A DNA stretch of 64,000 bases from Fulvivirga imtechensis AK7 (GTDB lineage: Bacteria > Bacteroidota > Bacteroidia > Cytophagales > Cyclobacteriaceae). The stretch is from the NCBI RefSeq assembly GCF_000331535.1, contig NZ_AMZN01000001.1:37669-101668 (forward strand). Direction: 5' to 3'. Below are positions 8,887 to 17,196 of this stretch, piece by piece; the stretch's first letter is position 1; each line of letters starts with the position of its first letter. Made by a program: the position numbers and the translations under genes. The notes beneath the pieces are model-generated. The model was not told the origin of the DNA and searched no databases. It saw only the letters and a list, made by a program, of their open reading frames with translations.

Positions 8887-9435
8887 ATGGCACAGTTTAT
8901 TGCTTATGACAAGAAGGTCAATGTAAACGGACAAACTATTCTTTCGGTGATCAATGCCATGGACTATGGTAAAGATACCCGGGCGGCTATTCTGAAAAAG
9001 CATGGTTTATCAGGTATCGAGCCTGAGAAGTGGTACAACCAACAAAATTGGTTGGATGCATTTAAAGAGATACAGTCTTCGCTAGGCGAAAAGACATTGT
9101 ATATTATTGGTAAGGCCATACCTGCTAATGCTAAATTTCCACCCGAAATAGACAGTCTTGAAAAGGCGCTTGGCTCCATAGACATTGCCTATCACATGAA
9201 TCATAGTAAGGGTGAAATAGGTCATTACAAACTTGCCGCGTTTGATGGTAATAAACATGAAGCTGTTATGGTTTGTAACAATCCTTACCCCAGTGAATTT
9301 GACCGGGGAATAATCATGGCCATGGTGAGCAAATTCAGACCAAAAGATTCAATTAAATATGATGTGCAACTGGATGCCTCAAAGGAAACGCGAATAAATG
9401 GCGCTGATAGCTGCACCTACAAGATCAGTTGGTGA
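8887..9435 (+). CDS. Conserved protein of unknown function (182 aa)
   Basis: A soluble 182-residue protein with no signal peptide. I recognise it as a conserved bacterial type, but I cannot name a characterised family. Features are an N-terminal VNVNGQTILSVINAM segment, a WYNQQNWLDAFKEI region (about 50-63), GKAIPANAKFPPEI (about 77-90), AYHMNHSKGEIGHY (about 104-117), and a C-terminal DSCTYKISW. The C-terminal Cys-x-Tyr-x-Ile-x-Trp end recalls V4R/HNOB-like ligand-binding domains, which is only a suggestion. It is divergent from cydA across a 245-bp spacer. Heme or gas sensing near an oxygen-scavenging oxidase would be attractive but is unproven. Confidence 0.8.
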   Translation: MAQFIAYDKKVNVNGQTILSVINAMDYGKDTRAAILKKHGLSGIEPEKWYNQQNWLDAFKEIQSSLGEKTLYIIGKAIPANAKFPPEIDSLEKALGSIDIAYHMNHSKGEIGHYKLAAFDGNKHEAVMVCNNPYPSEFDRGIIMAMVSKFRPKDSIKYDVQLDASKETRINGADSCTYKISW

Positions 9436-9623
9436 TGGGGCTTAGATATGAGATATGAGATGGGCCTGGTGGCTTTAGGCACTTCTATTAAGCCTGAGGC
9501 CAGTAGCCTTATCAACGGTGAAACTGAGAACTGAGAACCGGCTGACAACAATCATACCCCAATGTGACGCTGGTCATCTGATTTTAACGGTATCTCACTT
9601 ACTTTCATATAAAAATTAGAGCT

Positions 9624-9833
9624 ATGAGATCGACACGAGTAAAAGCCGGACCATTTCACAGAATAGGAGATAGTTATGCAACATTCTTTGATCGCGATCA
9701 TTTTCTGGGTAGGAACGCCTTCGAAGACGGATGGTTAACCAAATCTTCCCGCGACTTGTTAGTAAGGTTAGGAAAGGATAAGCATGGTAATACCCGCCTG
9801 GAAGTATTGACGCCTATTAAACCGGTAAAATAG
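9624..9833 (+). CDS. Small hypothetical protein (69 aa)
   Basis: A 69-residue basic protein from ATG 9624 with an even charge pattern and no membrane segment. It includes AGPFHRIGDSYATFFDRDHF and ends in LEVLTPIKPVK. I know of no family for it. It lies alone between a 188-bp spacer holding short-period repeats and the kinase gene at 9938. Coding is supported by codon use like that of its neighbours and by the absence of a competing frame, so the call is moderate. Confidence 0.5.
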   Translation: MRSTRVKAGPFHRIGDSYATFFDRDHFLGRNAFEDGWLTKSSRDLLVRLGKDKHGNTRLEVLTPIKPVK

Positions 9834-9937
9834 TTTGGTAAGCGAAGGGGTAGTACTCTATTGACACCTGGACTTTTGCGGAGTAGGGTATTCCAGGTCA
9901 GGTAGGAATTGATTTGTGTCATTTAAATGAGTAACTT

Positions 9938-10447
9938 ATGATAATCATAGTATTTGGTTTACCCGGATCCGGTAAAACGTATTTTGCCGAACGACTGGCG
10001 CATCGAATTAAAGCAAACCTCATAAGCAGCGATACGTTACGCAAGGAAATTGTGGATGTGCCCACATATTCAGACGATGAGAAGAGGCTGATATATAAGA
10101 AAATGTTTGACATTATGTATGATTTTCTTCATTCAAAAAATCACCTGGTGTTGGATGGCACATTTTACAAAGCTGAACTCAGGAATAATTTTATAGAAGA
10201 AGCACAGGGCATAGGAAAGAATATCAGTTTTATTGAGATACAGGCAGATGAAGGGCTGATCGAAGAACGGCTGGCTCATAAACGTAAAACCAGCGATGCA
10301 GATTTTGAGGTATATCAACGTATTAAAAATGAGTTTGAGCCTTTTCATTTGGATCATCTGGTCTTAAAATCAACCAATGAAAACATAAATGAAATGCTGG
10401 GAACAGCTATGGAGTATCTTTTTCCGCAGCATGTCATAAAACAATAA
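9938..10447 (+). CDS. P-loop kinase (COG0645-like AAA ATPase)
   Basis: A 169-residue single-domain P-loop protein. Walker A is GLPGSGKT at residues 7-14. A SDTLRKE segment near 31-37 and LVLDGTFYKAELR near 69-81 match the predicted-kinase group related to zeta toxin and chloramphenicol phosphotransferase folds. The C-terminal half has the basic lid-like LAHKRKTSDADF. In many bacteria this domain is fused to an APH-like domain (COG2187). Here the two are separate genes, with DUF2267 between them (10455-10907 and 10904-11935). The substrate is unknown. Confidence 0.85.
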   Translation: MIIIVFGLPGSGKTYFAERLAHRIKANLISSDTLRKEIVDVPTYSDDEKRLIYKKMFDIMYDFLHSKNHLVLDGTFYKAELRNNFIEEAQGIGKNISFIEIQADEGLIEERLAHKRKTSDADFEVYQRIKNEFEPFHLDHLVLKSTNENINEMLGTAMEYLFPQHVIKQ

Positions 10448-10454
10448 TGCCATG

Positions 10455-10907
10455 ATGGATTTTAATAAATATGCAGCAAAGGGTAATCAAATATTAGATG
10501 AAGTTGCTGTTGAACTCGGCTTCGTTGATGACAGGGAAAGAGCCGGGCGAATATTACGCGCAGTATTACACACATTACGGGAGCGCCTTACGATCCAGGA
10601 ATCGTTTCAATTGATAGCACAGTTGCCATTTGTCATCAAAGCGCTGTATGTAGAAGGGTGGAAATACCAGGAAAAACCATTCAGGATCAAGCATATAGGT
10701 GAATTTGTAAAAAATGTCATCCATGAGGATTTCCCGGTTGGCCACCATGACATATCTACGGCAAAAGATGGTGAAAATGCAATAATGGCTGTGTTAAAAG
10801 TAATTAAACGACATGTGTCAGAAGGAGAGATAAGAGATATATTGGCTACTATTCCGGCAGACTTGCATCCACTATGGGGCGAGGTAAAAAAGGAACCGTC
10901 TTCATGA
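10455..10907 (+). CDS. DUF2267 domain-containing protein
   Basis: About 150 residues, all-helical. There are two adjacent ATGs (10452 and 10455); I give the second, and the choice is open. DUF2267 hallmarks are RAGRILRAVLHTLRERLTIQES and AQLPFVIKALYVEGW at about residues 30-75. A second, less conserved half carries AIMAVLKVIKRHVSEGEI. The family is frequent near stress genes, but no activity is known. The gene follows the P-loop kinase by 4-7 bp and overlaps the phosphotransferase start as ATGA (10904-10907), so the three genes form one operon and are probably translationally coupled. Confidence 0.9.
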   Translation: MDFNKYAAKGNQILDEVAVELGFVDDRERAGRILRAVLHTLRERLTIQESFQLIAQLPFVIKALYVEGWKYQEKPFRIKHIGEFVKNVIHEDFPVGHHDISTAKDGENAIMAVLKVIKRHVSEGEIRDILATIPADLHPLWGEVKKEPSS

Positions 10908-11935
10908 CTAAGAATGAGGTAGACTTACTTATTACCAGTGGGTTTTCTGACCAAGGAAAGACCATTGAAATGATAGAAACTCATATTTCATGGGTTATTA
11001 TCACTCCTTTTTTTGCTTTTAAACTAAAAAAACCAGTCAAATACCCTTTTTTGGATTTTTCAACGCTCGACAAACGTAAATTTTACTGTGAGCGTGAAGT
11101 GCTTTTAAACAGCAGACTTTCCAATGATGTCTACCTGGGAGTGCTTCCGGTTTGGCAGTATAAAGACAAGTTCGTTATCGGGGAAGCGGGCCCGGGTACA
11201 ATAGTAGATTATACAGTGCAGATGCGTACGCTCGATCCCGATAAACGAATGGATAAGCTGTTAAATGCCGGACTTCTCACCTTTAATGATCTAAAACCTA
11301 TAGCTGAAAAGTTGATTACCTTTCATCAGCATGCCACCGAAATTAAGGGGGTGGAGTATAATGCCATTGGGAAACGCTTTGCTGAGGTAGCTTCGGAAAC
11401 TGAATTTTTAGCTGGTACATTGGGTAGCACAGCCGACATCATACAGGAAGCCATCCAGCAGTCGGACAACTTTGTTGACCAAAATAGCGAGCTCTTAAAG
11501 GAGAGGGTAGAAAAAGGGTACATAAGGGACGTTCATGGAGACTTGCATGCCCGCAACATTTTTTTGCTTGATAAACCAATTATTTTTGATTGTATCGAGT
11601 TCAGCGATGAATTGCGACAGATCGATCTGCTCAATGAGCTTGCCTTCTTTTGCATGGATCTTGATGTAGCCGGGTACCAGGAGTTAAGCTCCCGGTTTTT
11701 TGAGTATTACAATCAACTGTTCTGCATTTGTAAAAGCGCTGAGGAAGAAAAGCTGTTTGTTTATTTCAAAGCATACAGAGCCAATGTGAGAGCGAAGGTC
11801 AACTCACTCAGAGCCAGGAGCGCTGATAGTGAGGAGGCGCTTCAGCAGGCTTTGAATGAAGCCAGGCGGTATCTCATACTGATGAAAACTTATATGGATA
11901 TATTAGTGGAACAGCATGCAGATCACAACCGGTAA
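10904..11935 (+). CDS. Aminoglycoside-phosphotransferase-like kinase (COG2187)
   Basis: The ATG at 10904 overlaps the DUF2267 stop, giving 343 residues; an in-frame ATG at 10874 would extend deep into DUF2267. The fold is APH/choline-kinase-like. FFAFKLKKPVKYPFLDFS (about 35-52) holds the presumed ATP-binding lysines, VHGDLHARNIF (about 211-221) is the catalytic loop, and IIFDCIEF (about 226-233) is the metal-binding DFG-equivalent. COG2187 is usually fused to a COG0645 kinase, which here is the separate gene at 9938-10447. The substrate is unknown, and I would not call it an antibiotic-resistance enzyme. Confidence 0.88.
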   Translation: MTKNEVDLLITSGFSDQGKTIEMIETHISWVIITPFFAFKLKKPVKYPFLDFSTLDKRKFYCEREVLLNSRLSNDVYLGVLPVWQYKDKFVIGEAGPGTIVDYTVQMRTLDPDKRMDKLLNAGLLTFNDLKPIAEKLITFHQHATEIKGVEYNAIGKRFAEVASETEFLAGTLGSTADIIQEAIQQSDNFVDQNSELLKERVEKGYIRDVHGDLHARNIFLLDKPIIFDCIEFSDELRQIDLLNELAFFCMDLDVAGYQELSSRFFEYYNQLFCICKSAEEEKLFVYFKAYRANVRAKVNSLRARSADSEEALQQALNEARRYLILMKTYMDILVEQHADHNR

Positions 11936-12013
11936 TTGTTTGTTTTAGAACTTAAAGCTTGGATCTTGCTGCTATACTGATCTCCTTGATCCCAGATAAT
12001 ATGCCAGACACAG

Positions 12014-12601
12014 CTATTCGTTTATAGTTAAGGCGCTAATTACCACATCCGAATCTTCCTGAGCTTTTAAGACAATGTCTTTAATATTCTGATCAACGGA
12101 TATCAGCATCAGGTCGCCCTCTCCTAAAGAGTAATGGCTATCAAGCGCTATTTCCAACGCGCCTCTAAAAGTATAGCATCCAATTACTGAGCTATCCTTA
12201 TTGACGGCATGTTTGTATGTATCGCCCTTCTTTAACGTAAATCCTTCCAGTCTTCCTTTGGTTTTGCCCCTGGTCATTAAATTAAAGTCAGTAGCTCTGC
12301 CATAGCTAATAGTATCCCAGCCCCCGTTAAAGGTGTCGGTATCAAATTTCTCCAGTGTGACGGTGTGTTTACCCGGGTGTTCCAGGGTGAGGCGCCCATC
12401 CAGCACTAATAGTGTTCTGTCAATTCCAGGCAATTTGGTAAAACTGGACTCATCTATTTCTACCTCGGCCAGGCTCAGCCGGTAAAAAAAATTCCTATCC
12501 TTAAAACGGCTTTTTTTTGGATAAATGACCAATTCTGTAGTCGTGCCACCGGTCCATCTGGTGGTCGCCTGTTCTTTTTTCCTGATGATATTAATTTGCA
12601 T
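12014..12601 (-). CDS. HutD/Ves family protein
   Basis: A cupin-like protein of 195 residues, starting at ATG 12601 (a TTG lies two codons upstream). Conserved elements are TTRWTGGTTTELVIYP (about 13-28), FFYRLSLAEVEID (about 38-50) and LPGIDRTLLVLDG (about 56-68). HutD/Ves proteins occur near histidine utilisation genes or as cold-inducible proteins, and their molecular role is not settled. No hut genes are in the window. It stands alone, convergent with the phosphotransferase gene. Confidence 0.88.
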   Translation of the reverse strand: MQINIIRKKEQATTRWTGGTTTELVIYPKKSRFKDRNFFYRLSLAEVEIDESSFTKLPGIDRTLLVLDGRLTLEHPGKHTVTLEKFDTDTFNGGWDTISYGRATDFNLMTRGKTKGRLEGFTLKKGDTYKHAVNKDSSVIGCYTFRGALEIALDSHYSLGEGDLMLISVDQNIKDIVLKAQEDSDVVISALTINE

Positions 12602-12687
12602 AAACAAATGATTTAAGACCGGTCTATTACTAAATACCGGAGAGGAACCGGAATAAGCAATATATTGTGAGTTCGATATAAAATACC

Positions 12688-12840
12688 TAGTGTCTCTAAG
12701 AAAGTGTCAATGTCTGCGTTACGCTTGCCCCAAAAATACTCTTTCCGGCAACTGTACGGGACTCTGATTTTTGGGGCTTCGTCCCGCCCTTTGGCGGGAA
12801 CATTTTCTTAAAGCCACTTAGAGTTTTCTTACAGACACTA
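12688..12840. mobile_element. MITE-like element A, copy 2
   Basis: A 153-bp copy with left end TAGTGTCTCTAAGAAAG and right end TTTTCTTACAGACACTA, an almost perfect inverted pair. The interior differs from copies 1 and 4: it has a GGCGGG/CCCGCC-type hairpin, but keeps GTCAATGTCTGCGTTACG near the left end and CTTAAAGCCACTTAGAG near the right end. It sits between the HutD gene and the proline-rich peptide gene. Confidence 0.85.
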
Positions 12841-12887
12841 GTTAGATGCACAGATGCATCTGAAGTCACCCAATCCTCGTTGAAGAA

Positions 12888-13085
12888 TCATTCCCTGCCT
12901 TTTGGGTAGGGTGTTTTAGGTTCCCTGGGAGGTGGGGTAGGTGGTTCGCCCGGAGGTTGAGTAATAGGTTCCTTTGGTGGTTTTTCCGGCTCTTCAGGGG
13001 GAAATTTTTCCGGACTATCCGGCTCCGGTATTATTTCAGGGGGCCTGTTAGGTGGATCTATTTCTGGTCTTTGCTGGTCTGTCAT
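12888..13085 (-). CDS. Small proline-rich peptide (65 aa)
   Basis: A 65-residue, strongly biased protein. About a third of the residues are Pro and many are Glu, in PPE, PEEPEKPPKEP and PPTPPP patterns, with no hydrophobic segment. It starts MTDQQRPEIDPPNRPPEI. Similar short Pro/Glu-rich proteins are common in Bacteroidota and have no assigned role. It is likely disordered and cytoplasmic. The biased codon pattern and intact frame support coding. It follows the universal stress protein gene, with about 130 bp between them. Confidence 0.6.
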   Translation of the reverse strand: MTDQQRPEIDPPNRPPEIIPEPDSPEKFPPEEPEKPPKEPITQPPGEPPTPPPREPKTPYPKGRE

Positions 13086-13216
13086 AATTTTAATCTTGAA
13101 TTATTGAGTTTTGTACCTTAATTCAATGAGCCTTGAAATTGGGGAGCTTTGTCAGCTCTATCATTAAAATGAATTTTACTCGCGTTTTGTTTAATATCAT
13201 GCCCATTTTAACTTGT

Positions 13217-14050
13217 TCAATAATCGGCTGGAAGTGTCAATAGCGGTGTGTCGCTATGCAAAACCAGCTTTCTGGTGGTACTTCCTTCTACCAATTGGTA
13301 TAAAAAACTATGCTTACCGGGGCTCATGGCAAGGAGGTCGATACCATTTTTAATGGCATACTCATTTATTGAATTCGCTACGTCTTCAGATGAAATGTTA
13401 ACGTATGTTTTATTGAGGTCTTTCAGTTGTTCCGAAAGCCATAATACCGCATCCGGGCTTACATCATCATCCATCGAAACGTCTTTGTCTTTTTTGATGT
13501 GCAACAGTATAACCTCCGCTCTGAAATGACGTGCCAAATGCTTCAATACGGTCAGCAAATGGATGTTTTCCTTTTCATGCAGCCCAACCGCGAGTGCAAT
13601 TTTGTTGATAGAAAATTTTGAGGCTTTCTGAGGCACTGTCAGTACCGCGCATTCAGCGTGTTTCACTATTTTGTAGGTGTTACTGCCAAATATGTCCTTC
13701 AATTTGTTGTTTGAACCTTTTGTGCCCATGACAACAAGCGACACCTCTTTGCTCGCGACCATCTCCTCGATCTTGTTCACAACAAAGCCGGTTACCACTT
13801 CAATATCTACCAAACCAGGATCAATGTTCGGGAGTTTCTCTCTCACCAGTTGATCAAGCTTTTCTCTGGCTTCCTGCATTTCATCTTCAATCATACCTTC
13901 ATCTACAAACATAGTGGCATCTCCTCCTATGGGTTCAACCACGTGCAGAAGCATCAGTCGGGCATGCAGGGCCTGTGTCATTTGTGCTGCATAAGCAAAA
14001 GCATTTAAAGCACTTTCGGAAAAATCAACCGGCATTAAGATCTTAAACAT
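13217..14050 (-). CDS. Universal stress protein, tandem UspA domains
   Basis: I chose the ATG at 14050 (MFKILMPVDFSESALNAF), which starts directly with the Usp beta-strand; a longer frame to 14119 adds unrelated sequence. The 277 residues hold two Usp domains. The first is complete, with VVMGTKGSNNKLKDIFGSNT (about 107-126), a G-2x-G-9x-G(S/T)-like ATP-binding motif. The second (about 145-277) has SPGKHSFLYQLVEGSTTRKL and is less canonical. It lies downstream of a CbpA-like DnaJ gene on the same strand, pointing to a general-stress unit. Confidence 0.92.
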   Translation of the reverse strand: MFKILMPVDFSESALNAFAYAAQMTQALHARLMLLHVVEPIGGDATMFVDEGMIEDEMQEAREKLDQLVREKLPNIDPGLVDIEVVTGFVVNKIEEMVASKEVSLVVMGTKGSNNKLKDIFGSNTYKIVKHAECAVLTVPQKASKFSINKIALAVGLHEKENIHLLTVLKHLARHFRAEVILLHIKKDKDVSMDDDVSPDAVLWLSEQLKDLNKTYVNISSEDVANSINEYAIKNGIDLLAMSPGKHSFLYQLVEGSTTRKLVLHSDTPLLTLPADY

Positions 14051-14090
14051 TTCTGGTACGGTTAAGTTGTGAATATCTTTTTGTTTCAGT

Positions 14091-14507
14091 TTAATAAAAG
14101 TTAGCCAAAGGAATATCACCAGCTTCCATTTTTTTGCCTTTTTTTCTGTTGCTCAGGTAGTCGGATATGATCTTAAACTGCAACCTGTTCATTTTTTTTG
14201 TTTTATGAGGTGAATTTAGAGCCAGATAGGTAAGCCCCAGCAGGGAGAGTTTCCAATCTTCATATACGCGGCCCTGATCACAGCGATAAACCAGCTTGAT
14301 GTTTTCCGAAGCGTCAATATGAGCATCAGTCATAGCATCTATGAGTGGAGATATCGCGTGATGTAATTCATCCATATTTGCATACCCCATCGATTTCATC
14401 CAATCTTGTGCATAGTAAGTTAAGTTTCGATCATTTAATGCTTCAATAAAACGCTCCAGTATGGCGCTTTTTGATAATTGTTCCAGTGATGTTATTGAGA
14501 TTTCCAT
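14091..14507 (-). CDS. Hypothetical protein between dnaJ-like and usp genes
   Basis: I picked the ATG at 14507 (MEISITSLEQLSK), 13 bp after the DnaJ stop; an in-frame ATG at 14531 would overlap dnaJ. The 138 residues are mainly helical and end in a basic tail (NRKKGKKM). I recognise no family. In enterobacteria the gene after cbpA is its modulator cbpM. This protein holds the same place, but I cannot see the MerR-like CbpM pattern, so any modulator role is inference from position. Confidence 0.7.
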   Translation of the reverse strand: MEISITSLEQLSKSAILERFIEALNDRNLTYYAQDWMKSMGYANMDELHHAISPLIDAMTDAHIDASENIKLVYRCDQGRVYEDWKLSLLGLTYLALNSPHKTKKMNRLQFKIISDYLSNRKKGKKMEAGDIPLANFY

Positions 14508-14520
14508 GTTTGTTTTCTGT

Positions 14521-15465
14521 TTAGTTGGCATGACTCGTTTGTTTGGAATGGTGCATTGCTTTAAGCTGCTTGAAAAGCGCTGTTTCCTGATCACTTAAGC
14601 TGGCAGGTATCAGTACATTGACAGTTACATAAAGATCTCCGTATCTATGACCCGTTTTTGCTGGCATACCTTTCCCTTTTATCCTTAATACTTTGCCATT
14701 AGCAGTACCAGCAGGAATGCTCAGGCTCACCGGCCCGTGTAGGGTGTTTATGGTTATTTTTCCACCCAGCACGGCTGTATAGATGTCCAATGGAAGGTCA
14801 GCATACAGGTCGTCTTCCTTGCGCTGATAGCGTGGATGAGGATCGATATGAATTTGCAGGTAAAGATCCCCCCGTGGACCACCGGCAGAAATGCCTTTTC
14901 CCTTTACGCGTAGCGTTTGACCATCCTGTACACCCGGCTTTAACTTAATTCTGATCTTCTCACCGTTGATATTGAGTATCTTAGCTCCTCCGCCAAAGGT
15001 ATCTTCAAGGCTTATCCGTATATCGGCATGCAGGTCCTGTCCCTGGGGTTGACGGCTGGTCCTTCCGGCATTTTTTCTGCCAAATCCGCTTCCAAAAATG
15101 GTTTGAAAGAAATCTGAAAAATCGCCCCCGCCAAAGAAATCATTCATATCGCCCTCATAATAGGTATGTCGCTGCCCCTGGGGACCGGACGCATATTGAG
15201 CCCAGTCAAAACCTGACCCATCGCCACCGGCATGTTGATAATGTCTCCAATTGGCTCCCAATTGATCATATTTCTTTCTTTTTTCCGGGTCCTTCAGCAC
15301 TTCATATGCCTCGGCAATTTCCTTGAAACGAGCTTCTGCCTCTTTATTATCAGGGTTTTTGTCAGGATGATACTTTACCGCCAATTTTCGGTATGCTTTC
15401 TTTATATCCTCTGCGGAGGCTTTTTTGTCCACACCCAGTGTTTTATAGTAATCCTTGTATTCCAT
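14521..15465 (-). CDS. CbpA-like DnaJ chaperone (J domain plus DnaJ C-terminal domain)
   Basis: A 314-residue protein. The J domain is at residues 4-70 with HPD at 33-35, followed by a Gly/Phe-rich stretch (about 75-130) and two DnaJ C-terminal beta domains (about 140-300, for example [17 protein letters not shown]). The cysteine-rich zinc-finger of true DnaJ is missing, which places it in the CbpA type (class B). Such co-chaperones stimulate DnaK ATPase. It leads a minus-strand unit with an unknown gene and a universal stress protein. Confidence 0.93.
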   Translation of the reverse strand: MEYKDYYKTLGVDKKASAEDIKKAYRKLAVKYHPDKNPDNKEAEARFKEIAEAYEVLKDPEKRKKYDQLGANWRHYQHAGGDGSGFDWAQYASGPQGQRHTYYEGDMNDFFGGGDFSDFFQTIFGSGFGRKNAGRTSRQPQGQDLHADIRISLEDTFGGGAKILNINGEKIRIKLKPGVQDGQTLRVKGKGISAGGPRGDLYLQIHIDPHPRYQRKEDDLYADLPLDIYTAVLGGKITINTLHGPVSLSIPAGTANGKVLRIKGKGMPAKTGHRYGDLYVTVNVLIPASLSDQETALFKQLKAMHHSKQTSHAN

Positions 15466-15753
15466 CAGTTGGCCAGATCAGGAGGTCTTCTTTTTTAACA
15501 AACAAATGAAGTATTCAATGAGTTAAAATTATTGTGAGAAAAGGGAAGTAAGAAAAACATTCGTCAAACGAAATAATGATTTATGTCATGTGCTAAAATT
15601 TAGCTTTAAACGAAACATTTTAAACCAATTAGCATTACTACATTAAGGATGAATTGCCCGGGCGCACATGACGAAGATCAGGTGTAATCTTGAGATTTAT
15701 TATTACAATTCTTCATGTTCAGTTTTTAACTTTAAGAAATACAAGATCCCGCT
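15466..15753. other. Divergent promoter region without gene
   Basis: These 288 AT-rich bases separate the divergent DnaJ-like gene and the small gene at 15754. I see no ORF or clear hairpin in them. Promoters for both directions should lie here, but no motif stands out enough to annotate. Confidence 0.4.
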
Positions 15754-16017
15754 ATGAATACCAAATCCAAAGTTCCGTACAAAGTCTCTGAGTATATCAG
15801 GGATACATTTCGCGAAGAGTTTCTGTGTTCGATCAAGTCTTATACCAGAGATGGTAAAACTTATTATCTTGCAGAGGTGACTAAGGATGATCTTATCCAT
15901 CACCTGAAATTTGATGAGAAGGGCCAATTGATGAAAGATGATGCCGATCCGGCTTTTCCTCCGGATATTCATGATGAATCCTTTAAAGAGGAGGGACTTG
16001 ATTTTGAAGATTATTGA
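15754..16017 (+). CDS. Small PepSY-like hypothetical protein (87 aa)
   Basis: An 87-residue cytoplasmic-looking protein. Its pattern, an N-terminal helix (VSEYIRDTFREEF) followed by short strands (GKTYYLAEVTKDDLIHHLKF) and an acidic tail, resembles a single PepSY/BLIP-like repeat. The resemblance is structural and weak. There is no signal peptide. The last 25 residues are rich in Asp and Glu. Function is unknown. Confidence 0.6.
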   Translation: MNTKSKVPYKVSEYIRDTFREEFLCSIKSYTRDGKTYYLAEVTKDDLIHHLKFDEKGQLMKDDADPAFPPDIHDESFKEEGLDFEDY

Positions 16018-16065
16018 TTTACCTTCTTTTTGTGTATATTAGGTATACTAACAAGCACTTGTCGT

Positions 16066-16539
16066 ATGAAAGGCATTTTTATTTTATTTTGTTGTTTTTA
16101 TGTCACAGACTTGTTGCAAGCACAGGATATCATTCCCTTCAGAGAGGCAAATTCTTATGTCTTTGAATTAGACTATAACTTTAAAACAAAACCGCCGCCA
16201 CCTAAAGACTTCATATCGATGACCGATACATCTCCGGGTACCACGGATCTGTTGCCCTATGTTAAAGTAAAGTTTGATCTACTCACGCTGGGGCAAAATG
16301 ATTATCGGATTAAAGTGGTAAACGGCCATGGAGGATCAGTTTTTAGTAGAAAATTGAAGGGGCCAATGGCCTTTGATATCGATATGGGATTTGCAGAAGA
16401 CATTAAAGACCGTATAGTACCCCATTCCTATAGCGTCTATTTTATGGATAAAGCTAAAAATATCCTTTCCCAGATCACCATTGAAGTAAAAAAAGACGGT
16501 GAACTACTGCTTAATGAGCAGGTATATGGGAAGTTGTAG
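16066..16539 (+). CDS. Exported hypothetical protein (157 aa)
   Basis: The ATG at 16066 gives a typical signal peptide (MKGIFILFCCFYV, cleavage near LLQAQD). The mature part is about 137 residues, probably beta-rich, with a KPPPPKDF segment. I recognise no family. It stands 48 bp after the preceding small gene on the same strand. The upstream in-frame codons from 16030 are less likely because they would bury the signal peptide. Confidence 0.7.
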   Translation: MKGIFILFCCFYVTDLLQAQDIIPFREANSYVFELDYNFKTKPPPPKDFISMTDTSPGTTDLLPYVKVKFDLLTLGQNDYRIKVVNGHGGSVFSRKLKGPMAFDIDMGFAEDIKDRIVPHSYSVYFMDKAKNILSQITIEVKKDGELLLNEQVYGKL

Positions 16540-16636
16540 TGGCTATATATCTGTCTGATTACCAGTTATTTAAATTTTATTTTCTCCTTTTGGTCCTATA
16601 ATTGTTCTACAACGTGCAGAACAATCTCTTAAGGCT

Positions 16637-17059
16637 ATGAAGATAACTGTACCGTTTTTATTGATACTGGCTGTTGCAATCCAGGCCTGCCACATCGATA
16701 TAGAAGAACCGGCTCCCGTGATAGTATATGCCGATGAGAGGGATTATTTCACTGGAGTTTTTAATGTGGAAGAATACAGCGAGACATTCGATGTTCATAA
16801 CTATTATACTATTGATGTGGTGAAGGCAGCGGGATATCCAGGTATGGTTTACCTGAGAAACTTTTACGGAGCAGGTGTAATGGTTTTGGCCGAAGTAGAG
16901 GGCGTTCATTTGTATATTCCTCACCAGGAAATAAATGGATTTGAAATTGAAGGAGAAGGTATAATTAACGATCACCGGCTTGATCTGTACTATACAGTGC
17001 ATGATCATCTGGCGGCATATGATTTTATAGATTACTGTAGTTCCACGGCATGGCGATAG
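16637..17059 (+). CDS. Small lipoprotein, unknown function
   Basis: A 140-residue protein with a signal peptide and a lipobox ending IQAC near residues 15-18, so probably a lipoprotein. The mature part is Tyr- and acid-rich and beta-strand-like (YLRNFYGAGVMVLAEVEG, LDLYYTVHDH). No family is recognised. A clear terminator at 17095-17122 ends the transcript. Confidence 0.7.
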   Translation: MKITVPFLLILAVAIQACHIDIEEPAPVIVYADERDYFTGVFNVEEYSETFDVHNYYTIDVVKAAGYPGMVYLRNFYGAGVMVLAEVEGVHLYIPHQEINGFEIEGEGIINDHRLDLYYTVHDHLAAYDFIDYCSSTAWR

Positions 17060-17094
17060 CCGCTGTGGGGTGTTGTTTTGAGTTTTATGACCTG

Positions 17095-17122
17095 AAATCC
17101 CGGATTACCCCGGGATTTTTTT
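17095..17122 (+). terminator. Rho-independent terminator after the lipoprotein gene
   Basis: AAATCCCGG (17095-17103) pairs with CCGGGATTT (17110-17118) around a 6-base loop, and the stem runs into a T tract to 17122. It lies 36 bp after the stop at 17059. Confidence 0.9.
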
Positions 17123-17196
17123 GTTTAAACATTAATTATAAACCGTGCCTTTCCTTTTATTTAGTAATTTAGCGTTTTCAATAAGGTTTTTAGAAG

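Noticed and set aside
9866..9898. Hairpin ACCTGGA/TCCAGGT upstream of the P-loop kinase gene
   Set aside because: Only a 7-bp stem with a 19-base loop and no T run; not enough for a terminator or riboswitch call.
10904..11935. Aminoglycoside resistance gene
   Set aside because: The kinase motifs fit the COG2187 group with a COG0645 partner, not known resistance enzymes.
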